Positions 12,879-27,015 of a DNA stretch of 64,000 nt are shown one piece after another. The number at the start of each line of letters is the position of its first letter. The first letter of the stretch is position 1. The position numbers were made by a program, and so were the translations under genes. A model generated the notes under the pieces. It had not been told where the DNA came from. It did not search any database and worked only from the letters and a program-made list of their open reading frames with translations. Source of the stretch: Panulirus ornatus (Eukaryota; Arthropoda; Malacostraca; Decapoda; Palinuridae); the NCBI RefSeq assembly GCF_036320965.1, contig NC_092235.1, positions 27,367,476 through 27,431,475 on the forward strand, given 5' to 3'.

Positions 12879-13869
12879 TGATCGTAGCTTATGGTCAGCT
12901 ATTGAATCACCTTAAAAATCATACACTACGCTAGACATTTTTGCCACAAATAAGATCCAGGTTATTGTGGGTGAGTGAGGGAGACGTGACCCTTATCCAT
13001 CAACATGGATAACACCCCCATCAGTGTGGTCAAGCTAGGGCCACATGACCTACAATGCTGAGGTCACACGGATGAGGTGCAGGAGGATAGTTCAAATGAG
13101 TTACGCGTGAGGCCAACAACAATGCCGTGCAGGGAGGATGGTGTGCTGACAGAACATGGGAGAGGTGTTGTGTGGAGTACTGGAGCGAGCGGTGGTGGAG
13201 ACGTGGCACGAGAAATGACAGAGGCGCGGTAGACATCATTCTAAGAAGTGGCTGGTGAAGGGAAGGCCAGCTGACGACGTAGTTAGGTAGGTCGTATGCT
13301 AATTATATATTTACTGGATAGTGATCACGTGTGAGATAAAAATAGAACTGCAATATTAAACAAGAGATAATATAACCGTAAAGACAGAGAGTCTGAGGAA
13401 TCTGGACCACCAAAATGAACGGAAATGTATTAAATTCTCTAAATGTTCTGTCGGTGTTCTTCCCGTTTTCTTTACCTTCCCCAACTATGTCAACAAGGCC
13501 GACAGCTCGCTCCCTCCACTTGCGTCCCCGACTGGTCCTTTCCCGAGGTGTTCTCATTAATTACCTACAACTTCCTACCTGTCTGACCAGAAACATATCT
13601 GGGAAAGATATTTGAGCAGTTGTGTTAAGAAATCTGGCTCATTTCGAAGATGAGATACGTGCATGTGTTCGAGTCTGTGAAGCCGCCGGGCGTGTTGCAC
13701 GGGAGTTCCATGTCCACAATCAATGTCTTCATACAGAAGCAAAACTGTCATTTTGCAAGGTATTTGTTTGTTTGTCAATAGCCGAGCGTACACACCGGTA
13801 TTCCTGGCTACAATACCCAACACAGCTCAGTGATTTCAACGGTGTACCATCAACCCATCTTGAACAAGA
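12878..13869. other. Gene-free stretch
   Basis: Only short open frames without recognisable motifs. Confidence 0.5.
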
Positions 13870-13874
13870 CTGAT

Positions 13875-13960
13875 GGACGGTTCGTACCTGGCTCGAGTGG
13901 TTCACTTGCTCCGGACACCAGTGGTCTGCCTTGGGTTCGGACCCCGGTACGTTGAGCGAT
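13875..13960 (+). mobile_element. Possible tRNA-derived SINE head
   Basis: A sequence fitting an RNA polymerase III A box (TGGCTCGAGTGG, about 13889) is followed at tRNA-like spacing by a B box-like GGTTCGGACCC (about 13934). I could not fold a complete cloverleaf, so a SINE or tRNA pseudogene is more likely than a working tRNA gene. Confidence 0.35.
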
Positions 13961-14860
13961 CAACCCGCCAAGAAAATACCGGGTTTCCATTGCCGTACTA
14001 CGCTTTCATTTTCTCGCCACGCCATGGGTGGACTGCTGATACCGACACTTCCTAATTCATGAAATTATAATGAAGAGAAAACAGATTGAAAATACCTCAC
14101 TAAATAAGGTCAGGTCGTTTGGTGGATGGTGTTGCTTTAGGGGGTAACGATTAAACGAAATCCACGTCCCACAGTAAGAAAAACAAGGTCACACATATAC
14201 GGTAAATTACATTTAAATCGTAAGCGTTATAATAGGCATTGTTGACACTTAGGCCACCATGTTAGCCTACCTTCCCGGCAGACAACATGAGCGCTAGTAG
14301 CTGAACCTTCCCCCTTCCCACCACGTAGGGAAAATATAAAACACATTTCAAGCTGCTACACCAAGACTTTCTCGCCCACAATATTGCTGCATTCTAACAC
14401 CGCAAAGAAGGTGAAATCGCCCAGCTTTCCTTGGCTTTCGCCAAATCAAGGACGTTCCTCGTGGCCCACAAAAAGGAAGAAAGAAATATACAATAGGCTA
14501 TCAGGATCGGTTGGGACAGACCTCCACGCACCACCCACCCTCCCTCCCACAACTGTCGTTCCCAACACAGAACACACCCCCCCCCCCCCACACACACACA
14601 CACACACAGACATGGCCGTTATTTACAGAATAATGTACACCTGACATGGCCGCTGGCGAGTGCAACCATACAGTTTGAGGACACGACACATATCGAGGTG
14701 GCGGAAACGATACCAAACTGATGGACAGATTGTGTAGTGAAACCGTCTTTATTCACTGAACACTGACGACAATGTGAGGGAAAATGGCGCCCCAGGCTAC
14801 AAGTGTGCTAGTTCCTGGGCTATTTATCCATTCATTTTCCTATTACCAGGGGGTACTGCA

Positions 14861-14861
<1 letters not shown>
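13961..14861. other. Gene-free stretch
   Basis: Contains short poly-C and CA tracts at about 14577-14608. No gene recognised. Confidence 0.5.

Positions 14862-14929
<68 letters not shown>
14862..14929. repeat. (AT)n microsatellite
   Basis: Uninterrupted AT run of about 67 bp. Confidence 0.97.
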
Positions 14930-14931
<2 letters not shown>

Positions 14932-15178
14932 CGCTTTGATGGTAATACCTTTTGATACGAGTTTGTTCCTGCAACTTGCATGATGTGCAGAGCGGCCCAG
15001 GGGAGACTTGCAGGGTTATTTGCATACATGGGGTAGGATCACCCCAGGGTTGGGGGGAGACCGCAGGCCCCGGACACACACACGGAGTTACCCCCTCATG
15101 CATTCTACGGAGGGGAACAACTTTCCTAGTGTACTCATTCTGCAATATGATGTGTCCCCATTACAATATGGGGCTAGG

Positions 15179-15179
<1 letters not shown>

Positions 15180-15214
<35 letters not shown>
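15180..15214. repeat. (CA)n microsatellite
   Basis: Uninterrupted CA run of about 34 bp. Confidence 0.95.
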
Positions 15215-15215
<1 letters not shown>

Positions 15216-17835
15216 CATGCAGCGGACACCTAGATAACACAAATAAAGGAAAAAGTATCATTTTGACCTGAAAAACTCCCCTGGAAATCTACATAGAGCA
15301 GGTACGCCGGCTGCTGCCTTCAACAGTTTTCCTGATCAAGACGCATTGCTGCTGAGGTCCGTCTCTACCCCTACAACTTAGTATGTGACCAAGTCTGCTG
15401 TTAGCATTGATCAGCCAGGCTGTCGGGTGCTGATGGCCGCATGCCTTCGTCCCCCTCCACAACCTGGCTGGTCTACACATATTCTACAAGCCCCTCTTAC
15501 GTCTCCACTGGTTGGTTCAAGCTTGTAATACCTGAGCCTTCCATGTACGTCCGGCCGAATGGGAATGATGGAGACTTTATTTAGGATATTCCATGTATGA
15601 AATAAAGCTTCACGTCCATACATTTTCAGTCACTCTCAACACTTTGGTGAGTGACAGTGTGCGGGGTCTGTGAAGTATCTTCGTACTGTTTCTGATTCTA
15701 CCATCTCCAGCCCACCTCTTGGCAGTGGTGTCAACACACAAGATCCTACCAAGGCCTTTCAACAATGTCTTCAGTAGTTCTGCCTCTCTCTCTCTCTCTC
15801 GTCTTGTGAGGGAGGCAAGATATTCCTCCAGTCATCATCTACGGATCACACAAATGTAACTCAGTTATGCTGGCTCAAGGTAAGGTCGTGTGACGTAATT
15901 ACTGCCACTTGGACGTGTTTTCTGCCAGTCATTCTGTTCGTCCCCCCCCCCCCCCATGACGAGGTAGTTGTCAATTAATTCCGGTAGTCAACACGTCATC
16001 ATCCCCTCAGTGGCCCAATAAAGGGTTTGGCTGATGTCGGACTGTTGTGTATCCCTCTCTTTTCTAGTCTATCTTGATCCTTATGAGGTCACGGGGTCAC
16101 GCCATCATACCCAGGAGGTCAAGAGGTTAACTTATAACATCTGAGACCAATCAAGTGCAACGCTAATACCGTCGTGTGAGCAGTGGAGCCCAGCCGACCG
16201 TGGTGGGTCAAGTGCTCTGCAACGGTTGCAAGCAGAGGAGCCAGTCCCACCCAGGACCCAGGATGTTGGTTGACACTGTTTCTCTGCAATGTGTTGTCCT
16301 CCTTCCTTACTATCCTCCTCTATGAAAACTGACTCACTACAAGAATGTTGTTCACAGCTGAGCAAACAATGTCTCCCATCAGATAACTCCTGCGTGTTTG
16401 AATCATGATGCACTGGCCTCTCACAAGCCTAGGTATGGAGGACAACAGCTATGCAAAACAAGCGCTACGAACTCTAACAATCATCATCGCTAGTAACGTA
16501 TGTAACACGTGGTCAGTCTTGATAGACATGTGAGAAAGTTGTCTATCACGGAAATGTCTGGGGACGGCGGCCTTGACGAACACTACAAACAAGACGAAAA
16601 GATGTTCCTCCCAAGGTTTTATACATTCCCTGGACGTCAGCTCATCAAAGTGTTATGTGGTGGTATAGGGTCTTCGGGGTCATCCTGAGGCACACCAGGG
16701 TAGCAACGGACCTGTACGTACAGTCAACGTCAACACAGATACCGTAACCTAAGGAAAGTTCTAGAACAAACCACGGCCTGGCGATCACGGCTCTGGCTAG
16801 AACCAGACGTATGATATACCCGAGGGTCGTAACGACATCCCGCAGAGTCGCACGTCTACTCAAAAGTCGTACCGTAGTTTGCGAGGGTCGTAAAGTCGAT
16901 GATGCTACGGATATGCCAATAAGAGTTCTCTACACATCCTATACTGAGGTATTTCCCTCGTCTCATGATGTTGACACACACACCACCTTCCCCGAGAGAG
17001 AATGCGGGTCGCCTCGGAATCCTAGAAATCCATATTTAACCAAATAACCAAGAAGGAGTGAGTGTTGTGAGTAGCGTACCCACTCGTCCTCACCCCTCCC
17101 CAGGGCGGCACATCTGCAGGACCCATCCTAACACCCTCCTCCCGGACGCGAGAGGGGCGTCCTTGGGACCACCGAAGCTGAGGTCGTTACACATAATCAC
17201 AGCGGGATCTTTCAAACTGGTCTGTCCTGCTGCCATAGCGCCCACCACCTGCCTCCCCCTCCCCCCATACCAGCTCCCGCTATCTGCTTTTTCTTTGTTT
17301 CTGGATTAAAGCGCAACTCCCACTACCCTCTTCACGGTGTCACCACCAGAGCACAGCGAATAACTGGCGTAACTCTGCGTTACCCTGTGCGTTACGAAAG
17401 ACTATACTCGTGGCGTGACGTGTGGTGGTACATGGTGGGGGTCGATCAACGAGGACACCCAGCGTCCGCTACAAATGGCGGCGTGAAGCAGCAGTATCAT
17501 GGTCGATACCAGACATGAAGGTGACACTTCACCAGCCCCCGGGCGCCTCCAGTGACTCACACTCCTGCCCTACGTACTGAAAGGTGTTACTTGCTCAGCT
17601 GAACCTTCAGAACATTCCGGTCACCAAGTATGTAGCAGCTGCCTGAAGCCAACATGGACCATGAACAGTGTGTTAATCACATCTCTTCAAACTGACGCTC
17701 AGCAAAAACGACAAAACCAAAATTCAACGTCGTCCCAAACATAAACATTCATGCAACCAAGACGGTTAGAAATACGGGGAAAAATAATCCATATTTGTAC
17801 AAAGTGGCGGACCTGCCTGTACATCTGTACTCACG
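15215..17835. other. Gene-free stretch
   Basis: No exon with conserved protein sequence was found on either strand. Short (CT)n near 15783 and poly-C near 15942. Confidence 0.5.
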
Positions 17836-20800
17836 AGAATGTTGAAATGAAGAATCAAACAAGAATCACTTACCGCTATGATGAAGATGAAGAATCAAAT
17901 ACAAACATGAATCACTTACCGCTATGATGAAGATGAAGAATCAAATACAAACATGAATCAATTACCGCTATGATGATGAAACCAATACAAACATGAATCA
18001 ATTACCGCTATGATGATGAAGAAACCAATACAAACATGAATCACTTACCGCTATGATGATGATGAAGAAACCAATACAAACATGAGTCACTTACCGCTAT
18101 AATGAAGATGAAGAATCAAATACAAACATGAATCACTTACCGCTATGATGAAGATGAAGAATCAAATACAAACATGAATCACTTACCGCTATGATGAAGA
18201 TGAAGAATCAAATACAAACATGAATCACTTACCGCTATGATGAAGATGAAGAATCAAATACAAACATGAATCACTTACCGCTAGGATGAAGATGAAGAAT
18301 CAAATACAAACATGAATCACTTACCGCTATGATGAAGATGAAGAATCAAATACAAACATGAATCACTTACCGCTATGATGAAGATGAAGAATCAAATACA
18401 AACATGAATCACTTACCGCTAGGATGAAGATGAAGAATCAAATACAAACATGAATCACTTACCGCTATGATGAAGATGAAGAATCAAATACAAACATGAA
18501 TCACTTACCGCTATGATGAAGATGAAGAATCAAATACAAACATGAATCACTTACCGCTATGATGAAGATGAAGAATCAAATACAAACATGAATCACTTAC
18601 CGCTATGATGAAGATGAAGAATCAAATACAAACATGAATCACTTACCGCTATGATGAAGATGAAGAATCAAATACAAACATGAATCACTTACCGCTATGA
18701 TGAAGATGAAGAATCAAATACAAACATGAATCACTTACCGCTATGATGAAGATGAAGAATCAAATACAAACATGAATCACTTACCGCTATGATGAAGATG
18801 AAGAATCAAATACAAACATGAATCAATTACCGCTATGATGAAGATGAAGAATCAAATACAAACATGAATCACTTACCGCTATGATGAAGATGAAGAATCA
18901 AATACAAACATGAATCACTTACCGCTATGATGAAGATGAAGAATCAAATACAAACATGAATCACTTACCGCTAGGATGAAGATGAAGAATCAAATACAAA
19001 CATGAATCACTTACCGCTATGATGAAGATGAAGAATCAAATACAAACATGAATCACTTACCGCTATGATGAAGATGAAGAATCAAATACAAACATGAATC
19101 ACTTACCGCTATGATGAAGATGAAGAATCAAATACAAACATGAATCACTTACCGCTATGATGAAGATGAAGAATCAAATACAAACATGAATCAATTACCG
19201 CTATGATGAAGATGAAGAATCAAATACAAACATGAATCACTTACCGCTATGATGAAGATGAAGAATCAAATACAAACATGAATCACTTACCGCTATGATG
19301 AAGATGAAGAATCAAATACAAACATGAATCACTTACCGCTATGATGAAGATGAAGAATCAAATACAAACATGAATCACTTACCGCTATGATGAAGATGAA
19401 GAATCAAATACAAACATGAATCACTTACCGCTATGATGAAGATGAAGAATCAAATACAAACATGAATCACTTACCGCTATGATGAAGATGAAGAATCAAA
19501 TACAAACATGAATCACTTACCGCTATGATGAAGATGAAGAATCAAATACAAACATGAATCACTTACCGCTATGATGAAGATGAAGAATCAAATACAAACA
19601 TGAATCAATTACCGCTATGATGAAGATGAAGAATCAAATACAAACATGAATCACTTACCGCTATGATGAAGATGAAGAATCAAATACAAACATGAATCAC
19701 TTACCGCTATGATGAAGATGAAGAATCAAATACAAACATGAATCACTTACCGCTATGATGAAGATGAAGAATCAAATACAAACATGAATCACTTACCGCT
19801 ATGATGAAGATGAAGAATCAAATACAAACATGAATCACTTACCGCTATGATGAAGATGAAGAATCAAATACAAACATGAATCACTTACCGCTAGGATGAA
19901 GATGAAGAATCAAATACAAACATGAATCACTTACCGCTATGATGAAGATGAAGAATCAAATACAAACATGAATCACTTACCGCTATGATGAAGATGAAGA
20001 ATCAAATACAAACATGAATCACTTACCGCTATGATGAAGATGAAGAATCAAATACAAACATGAATCACTTACCGCTATGATGAAGATGAAGAATCAAATA
20101 CAAACATGAATCACTTACCGCTATGATGAAGATGAAGAATCAAATACAAACATGAATCACTTACCGCTAGGATGAAGATGAAGAATCAAATACAAACATG
20201 AATCACTTACCGCTATGATGAAGATGAAGAATCAAATACAAACATGAATCACTTACCGCTAGGATGAAGATGAAGAATCAAATACAAACATGAATCACTT
20301 ACCGCTATGATGAAGATGAAGAATCAAATACAAACATGAATCACTTACCGCTATGATGAAGATGAAGAATCAAATACAAACATGAATCACTTACCGCTAT
20401 GATGAAGATGAAGAATCAAATACAAACATGAATCACTTACCGCTATGATGAAGATGAAGAATCAAATACAAACATGAATCACTTACCGCTATGATGAAGA
20501 TGAAGAATCAAATACAAACATGAATCACTTACCGCTATGATGAAGATGAAGAATCAAATACAAACATGAATCACTTACCGCTATGATGAAGATGAAGAAT
20601 CAAATACAAACATGAATCACTTACCGCTATGATGAAGATGAAGAATCAAATACAAACATGAATCACTTACCGCTATGATGAAGATGAAGAATCAAATACA
20701 AACATGAATCACTTACCGCTAGGATGAAGATGAAGAATCAAATACAAACATGAATCACTTACCGCTATGATGAAGATGAAGAATCAAATACAAACATGAA

Positions 20801-21338
20801 TCACTTACCGCTATGATGAAGATGAAGAATCAAATACAAACATGAATCACTTACCGCTATGATGAAGATGAAGAATCAAATACAAACATGAATCACTTAC
20901 CGCTATGATGAAGATGAAGAATCAAATACAAACATGAATCACTTACCGCTATGATGAAGATGAAGAATCAAATACAAACATGAATCACTTACCGCTATGA
21001 TGAAGATGAAGAATCAAATACAAACATGAATCACTTACCGCTATGATGAAGATGAAGAATCAAATACAAACATGAATCACTTACCGCTATGATGAAGATG
21101 AAGAATCAAATACAAACATGAATCACTTACCGCTATGATGAAGATGAAGAATCAAATACAAACATGAATCACTTACCGCTATGATGAAGATGAAGAATCA
21201 AATACAAACATGAATCACTTACCGCTATGATGAAGATGAAGAATCAAATACAAACATGAATCACTTACCGCTATGATGAAGATGAAGAATCAAATACAAA
21301 CATGAATCACTTACCGCTATGATGAAGATGAAGAATCA
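17836..21338. repeat. 46-bp satellite-like array, about 76 copies
   Basis: Near-perfect tandem units with the blocks GATGAAGATGAAGAATCAAA, TACAAACATGAATCACTTAC and CGCTAT (46 bp). The first few units (17836-18110) are more diverged and vary in the GATGAA part. Later units differ mainly by CACTTAC/CAATTAC and CTAT/CTAG changes. On the minus strand each CACTTACCGC reads GCG|GTAAGTG, a strong 5' splice-site match, present dozens of times. Stops occur in every frame. Confidence 0.97.
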
Positions 21339-23690
21339 GCCACACCAACCGTCGTCCACATCCGCCTATGTTGCCACCTCTCTCTCTCCCTTCACGTACC
21401 ACGTCTGTGTGGCACTGATATGCACACTATCTACTCAGCTCCACTTGCCAGGATGCAGGGACGGGGCATATGCCTTCTGTGACACGTGGGTAGACACTTG
21501 GCAGAGTTTAAAAGACACTTGGCAAGTCGAGATGGTTGTGGGAGACAAGAGCGGGTATTCAAGGCTACATTCACAATTCTTTTATCATCCCCACTCATTT
21601 ACTTTCCTTTTCCACTCGTAATTTCAATCGATAACACCGTCAGCCTCTTGCCGACACATGATGGTTACTGGAACACGAGGCAAGTGTCATGAGCACATGG
21701 TTCTGGCACATGGCATGAGGGAGGCCAGTTAACGGGGGTGCACACGGCCGCTGGCAACACTACACCATCCACTACTTCTGTATGGCATTTAAACTTGAAC
21801 GATCTTCCTCTATCGTAACTAGTTTCCGATAACTCCCACCTCCCTCACCCGCTAAGTTATTTCTATAATCCCCGATGCACTAGATATTTTCTCGAGAAAC
21901 CCACGATTTATCACAATATATGTAAATAAAATTTTCAACTGGTTCATGGGCGCCGGGAACAACGATGCGGCCTTCCACGTCGCTCCGCTTCATCGGCCCT
22001 TCTGATGTTCGTGCGCTTGGCCGCTCGTACCCATGCTGCCGACCGCCAGCCCACACTGTCGTACAGCAAGCCTCACTGATTTCATTCACTTGGAAATTCC
22101 AATTAGGTCAAGGGATGATAGGAAACAGTTCATTTCTTCTCTATTTATCAGAGTAAACTAACTGTATTCAAACTGTTACAATGATTGTTTTTAAACTGGT
22201 TCGCTTTCCATGAAAGTCTGTGGAAATGAATCCAAGGTTTTTACTTTCAAATGTTTAAATCTACGAGAATGTTCCAAGTATATCTATCAACTGAACGAAG
22301 AATAGTCGTACTTTCTGTTACTTTCATTGTCTTTCATCATTCGTATAAATAAACTTTAATTCATTAATGATCTGCCAGCCACATATACAGAAATATTCCT
22401 TTAGGAATTTATGAACCAACTGCCTCCAATTTGTTATAACTTCATATATTCTAACATCAGCAACTTAATTTGCTTCTCTATGTTCAGAGCTTTCAATGCC
22501 TTAGCAAGACGGGGGATATGTAAATCACCTACAAGTAAAATTTTCTTTGATAATTCATTGATAGATTGCCTCCAATCATTTTGTTCCCAGGACAGACAAG
22601 CTAAGCTGTGAGTTAGCGTATGAAGCAGGATGAACCAAACCCACGACTCATTCTGACCTCTACCATGACATTGTAATACATACCATGAGACTGTATGACC
22701 TACCATGAGATTGTAGTTACTGCTATACAACACTTGTGACAACCATATGATTGTGTTACCTACCCGGACAGTCTTACACTCTAAAACTGTATAAACAATA
22801 CAGCATCATCTACTGTAAGGCCATCATCTACAATGCGACTGCATTTTCTATCGTAATTTCTATCAAACAGTAGTCATGTGGGTCATGTGTACAGAGTGTG
22901 TATGGTCTATGAATTACGTTCAACCTCTCAAGAAAGTGATTAAGCCTCTTCAATTAACTTGACGTTAGTATCCTTCGTGACCCTAGTTGTTGACAGCTCT
23001 AAGGCCTAACCTAATCAAATATCATCCTTCTTCTTCTACATCATTGGTGAACTTTCTGCAGTTTATCATTTCTTCCAAAGCGGTGTTCATTCAGTCAGCG
23101 CATGCGTGTGGACTGACACTGTGACGCGAACAATGAGAATAAAGGGAATGAAAATGATATCACTACCACGAATCATGTCATTTCATTGTTATCATCGTTA
23201 TTACCATAACTTCTATTTTGCTGTCCTGCAACACAGTACAAAGGCTGGCCACCCAACAGGAAAAGAGCGACCCCCAGTCTTTGTTCGCTAACCGACGTGA
23301 GTCTGTTGTGCCCGCGGGGTGGCCGCCATCTTTGTTTTGATCGCTCCGCTATCGGTCCCGACCTGTTCATCTTCCGAGCCAAGAGCCTGACGGAGTGAAG
23401 GGTGTGGGGAGGGTATGAAAGAGGCAGGAGGGCCGTTTTTCTCCGGTAGGATGAGTTACAGGCACTGAAGGGTCGACTCGTACGCTGAACTTCATTTCTT
23501 CACTGTGCTCGGATCTCTCCCCCACTCCCGTTTTCTTAAGTTTATTTAGTTTAATCTGTTTATCTCCCACGCTTGATGCTATGGCATTTCAAGTCTCCCA
23601 GTCTTCTCTCTGTGATGGTGTGGCTTTCACAGGGTAAGACTATATAGTGATATCCTATTTGCTAACGTCTGGCCAGCCCTCTGAGCGAAT
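21339..23690. other. Gene-free stretch
   Basis: No recognisable exon. A GC-richer patch at 21950-22060 and a motif at about 23328 (GCCGCCATCTTTG, a YY1-like site on the minus strand) stand out, but no conserved gene start lies beside them. Confidence 0.5.
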
Positions 23691-24640
23691 TTGAGGAATG
23701 CTATGTTTCAATAATTGTTATTTCGAAAACGTTCGATAGGGTGGGGCACCGGGGTCTAATTTCCAACCATTCGTCTTTAGGCTTTCCACCCCATAACACT
23801 TCACTCACGTCCAGCTTCCTGTATGGCCAGGACGTGCCCGTAACTGTTGATGGGTCATCATCTTCCCTTAACTACACCGTTCTTCCACAGGGTCCTTCCT
23901 TGTCTCCATCGCTCTTCCACCTTCTTCATCAACTAATCCTCTCTTTTCTCAACAAGTCAACTACGTACGTTCATGACTCAACTCTACAATCTTTAACTTC
24001 TTTCATATAGACTCCAGTTCCTCAACACACATCCTAAACTGGTCGAAACCAGTTCTGTACAAGATATGAACTCAAATTCATTCCCACTTCTCTTCAAACA
24101 AAACTCAGCACATTTTCCCACATTGCCCCGCACCACATGGATACCCAAGTCTGCATTCACGAACACTGCAAAGTTCTGCCCAAAATTCTCCTGGGAACAG
24201 AAGTACTTGCTTCTGCACATGATTGGTGCGACCTTGTATGGGGGCAGAAGTCTCACATCTGGGCAGGTCCTGTACACTCACTACACGGAGTCCAAAGCAA
24301 TCCCAGTCATCAACTCTGTCAGTCTGACCTCCAAACATGACCCACTTGCCCCACTGCTAGTTCATCTTCCTGTTTTCTGTAAATAATACTCCAGTTTCCG
24401 CTCCAGTGAGGTGGCTCCTTGTGTGTTCCAATCGTCAGGTAGACATCTTCCTCCTGGGACAGCCACCTGCCTCATATGATGCCTAAGCTGTCGCCAGCAA
24501 CTCTTATGATAAAGGACCGTTGTAATCTGTTTCCTTACTTACGCCGCTAAGCTTTGGAACTCTTCCACACCTTATGTCTTTCCCAACAATTATGACCAGA
24601 CCACTGTCTAAAAGGTAGGTGAAATTTCACACCTTTCAAA
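23691..24640 (+). pseudogene. Decayed non-LTR retrotransposon reverse transcriptase
   Basis: The translation at about 23727-24010 reads KTFDRVGHRGLISN followed by LGFPP, VDGSSSS, LPQGPSLSPSLF and TTYVHDSTLQ. These match the order of non-LTR reverse transcriptase motifs (FDRVWH, GVPQGS-LSP, then the YADD box). The catalytic YADD is altered to YVHD, and frame breaks follow. About 24535-24615 reads AAKLWNSSTPYVFPNNYD, like the C-terminal end of such polyproteins. The upstream part and endonuclease are missing. This is a dead 3' fragment, inserted on the plus strand. Confidence 0.75.
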
Positions 24641-24734
24641 TAGAAGAAAAAAAAGAAAAAAGAAGGCAGTTTTCTTCTTTGTCTTTTTTTTGCTTATACT
24701 TAGTTCGAAGACCCCCCTCCCCCCACCACCACCA

Positions 24735-24790
24735 CCAAAATAATAATAATAATAATAATGATAATAATAATAATAATAATAATGAAATAA
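24735..24790. repeat. (AAT)n microsatellite
   Basis: A CCA-rich patch leads into interrupted AAT trinucleotides over about 50 bp. Confidence 0.9.
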
Positions 24791-24969
24791 AACATTGAAT
24801 CTCTCTTCAACTGTAGCGCCGGGACCCAGTAAACTTAAGGTATACCATCCATGTCTTACCCTACTGTCCCTGCTATGGTGAACTTCAACTGTCCCAGCGT
24901 ACTGGGATGTGGGATGGGACTGTTTATCCTCCCTGGGTCAGTAGTGGAGTCTACTAATTGACTCACCAG

Positions 24970-25305
24970 CTGTTCCTACTCCATCATTCCATACTCCATC
25001 ATCCCATACTCCATCATCTCATACTCCATCATCCCATACTCCATCATCCCATACTCCATTCCATACTCATCATCCCATACTCCATTCCATACTCCATCAT
25101 CCCATACTCCATTCCATACTCCATCATCCCATACTCCATTCCATACTCCATCATCTCATACTCCATCATCCCATACTCCATTCCATACTCCATCATCCCA
25201 TACTCCATGATTCCATACTCCATCATCCCATACTCCATCATCTCATACTCCATCATCCCATACTCCATCGTCCCATACTCCATCATTCCATACTCCATCA
25301 TTCCG
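24970..25305. repeat. Minisatellite of TACTCCATCATCCCA units
   Basis: Interleaved 14-15 bp units (TACTCCATCATCCCA) and 10-bp units (TACTCCATTCCA). The long open frames on both strands (YSIIP and MMEYG repeats) are repeat artefacts. Confidence 0.95.
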
Positions 25306-26153
25306 TCACATACATACAGTATGTCACATATTTGTTCTCTTTCTTTGATTCAAATATCAAAAAAGTGCAAAATTTTAAAGTATTTTTCTTCTTAACTAAC
25401 AAACTCTCTTTTCTACATTATCCTGTGTTCTGAACCAGTCTGAATTAGTCCAGGATATCTTGAACAAAATCAAGTAAATCATTAAAGTAATATTTCAATG
25501 TTTTTACATTTATATGGTTTCATATATGTGTCAATTTGACGAATCTTTTAAGGTTAAATTCTAAACGAATATATGTCTGCTAGTCAGATACCAAATGTTG
25601 GGGGCCATTTTCTCACACATGGTAAAAAAAAGGTGATTGTATAGAATATACCTGGATGTACAGTTAGTAACCAGTTACCAGTTTCTGCAGCTCAGCGGGG
25701 TTCGTGACTGTATTTCGTAAGTACATGCAAGTGCATACATGCACTCCGTTTTCTACATTCATGACATCCTACACCCCATTGTCTGTAAGGCTCGGCAAAA
25801 TCTGTTATTCATTTACTTAAGACCTGCAATCAATGTGGGGGTCTGACGCTCCATTTTCTATTGACGTCTGCGGTAGATGAGTAATAGTTAGATTTCTTCA
25901 CCACTTGAGACCCTCACCTCACAATGCTCCCACTCATAAAAGCTTGCGAACCCTTCCCACTCACATTCTGACTCACGCCCAAGTTGTTTTGCTTCCTTTT
26001 TTTTCTCTCTCTATGCAAGACACTCCATTCAAGTGGATCTTAAAAACCTCACTCCACACACTCACACACACACTCCTTATTTAGCCACGTAATTTACAAA
26101 CTTAGTGGATCGTTCGTGTGCCTCTCATGTCTTATCTATACAAATTCTCTCTT

Positions 26154-26156
<3 letters not shown>
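25306..26156. other. Gene-free stretch
   Basis: AT-rich, no gene or clear repeat recognised. Confidence 0.5.

Positions 26157-26239
<83 letters not shown>
26157..26239. repeat. (AT)n microsatellite
   Basis: Uninterrupted AT run of about 82 bp. Confidence 0.97.
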
Positions 26240-26240
<1 letters not shown>

Positions 26241-26487
26241 TGTGGCCTATTACGCCTGGGTCTTCGTGACAAGTGCGTAAATACCTATCATTTACTTGAG
26301 GGCGCCACGCACGTGCGTGCACGGCTGCACCCACTAAATTTTGAGTGTGCGAAGTGACGGCAGGAGGGGGGTGCCAACACTTTAATCTGATCAAACTGTT
26401 TTCACGGTCTGTGGTGTGCGTACCCTAACTGTAGCCGCGTACATACGCTCTACGCACACCCCATACGCCCAGTACATGCTAAAAAAC

Positions 26488-26489
<2 letters not shown>

Positions 26490-26561
<72 letters not shown>
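26490..26561. repeat. (AT)n microsatellite
   Basis: Uninterrupted AT run of about 70 bp. Confidence 0.97.
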
Positions 26562-26563
<2 letters not shown>

Positions 26564-26802
26564 TGTAGAAATATAGAGATGGATATATAGATTCGAATAA
26601 ACAGATGGAGAGAGACAGAGAGATAGACACACAGGAGAATGAAATACGTGGAGAGTGTGCGTGTGGCTCTGGCGTGGTGTTGACATGAAGGCACAGCAGG
26701 CCACGTTGCTTGCAGCAAGCACAGACAGGAATGTCGACTTAACATTCCAAGCATATTGGAGACAAGCAACGTTATGAGCACTATTTATGCCGTACATCCG
26801 CA

Positions 26803-26854
<52 letters not shown>
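26803..26854. repeat. (CA)n microsatellite
   Basis: Uninterrupted CA run of about 52 bp. Confidence 0.97.
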
Positions 26855-26856
<2 letters not shown>

Positions 26857-27015
26857 CCCTCATTGTCATGTACGCCCCTCACACCCGCCATTATGAGGTC
26901 TTTTGTCGTACGACCACACCCACCCCTCACGACCCCCATCATGAGGTCGCCCTCACGCCTGCGCCCATGGCTTCCTCCCTCACTGCACCACCACTAACCA
27001 CTCTCCTACCTTCTA

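Noticed and set aside
24958..25395. YSIIP / MMEYG repeat proteins
   Set aside because: Both strands are open only because of the TACTCCATCATCCCA repeat; there is no start, splice or family evidence.
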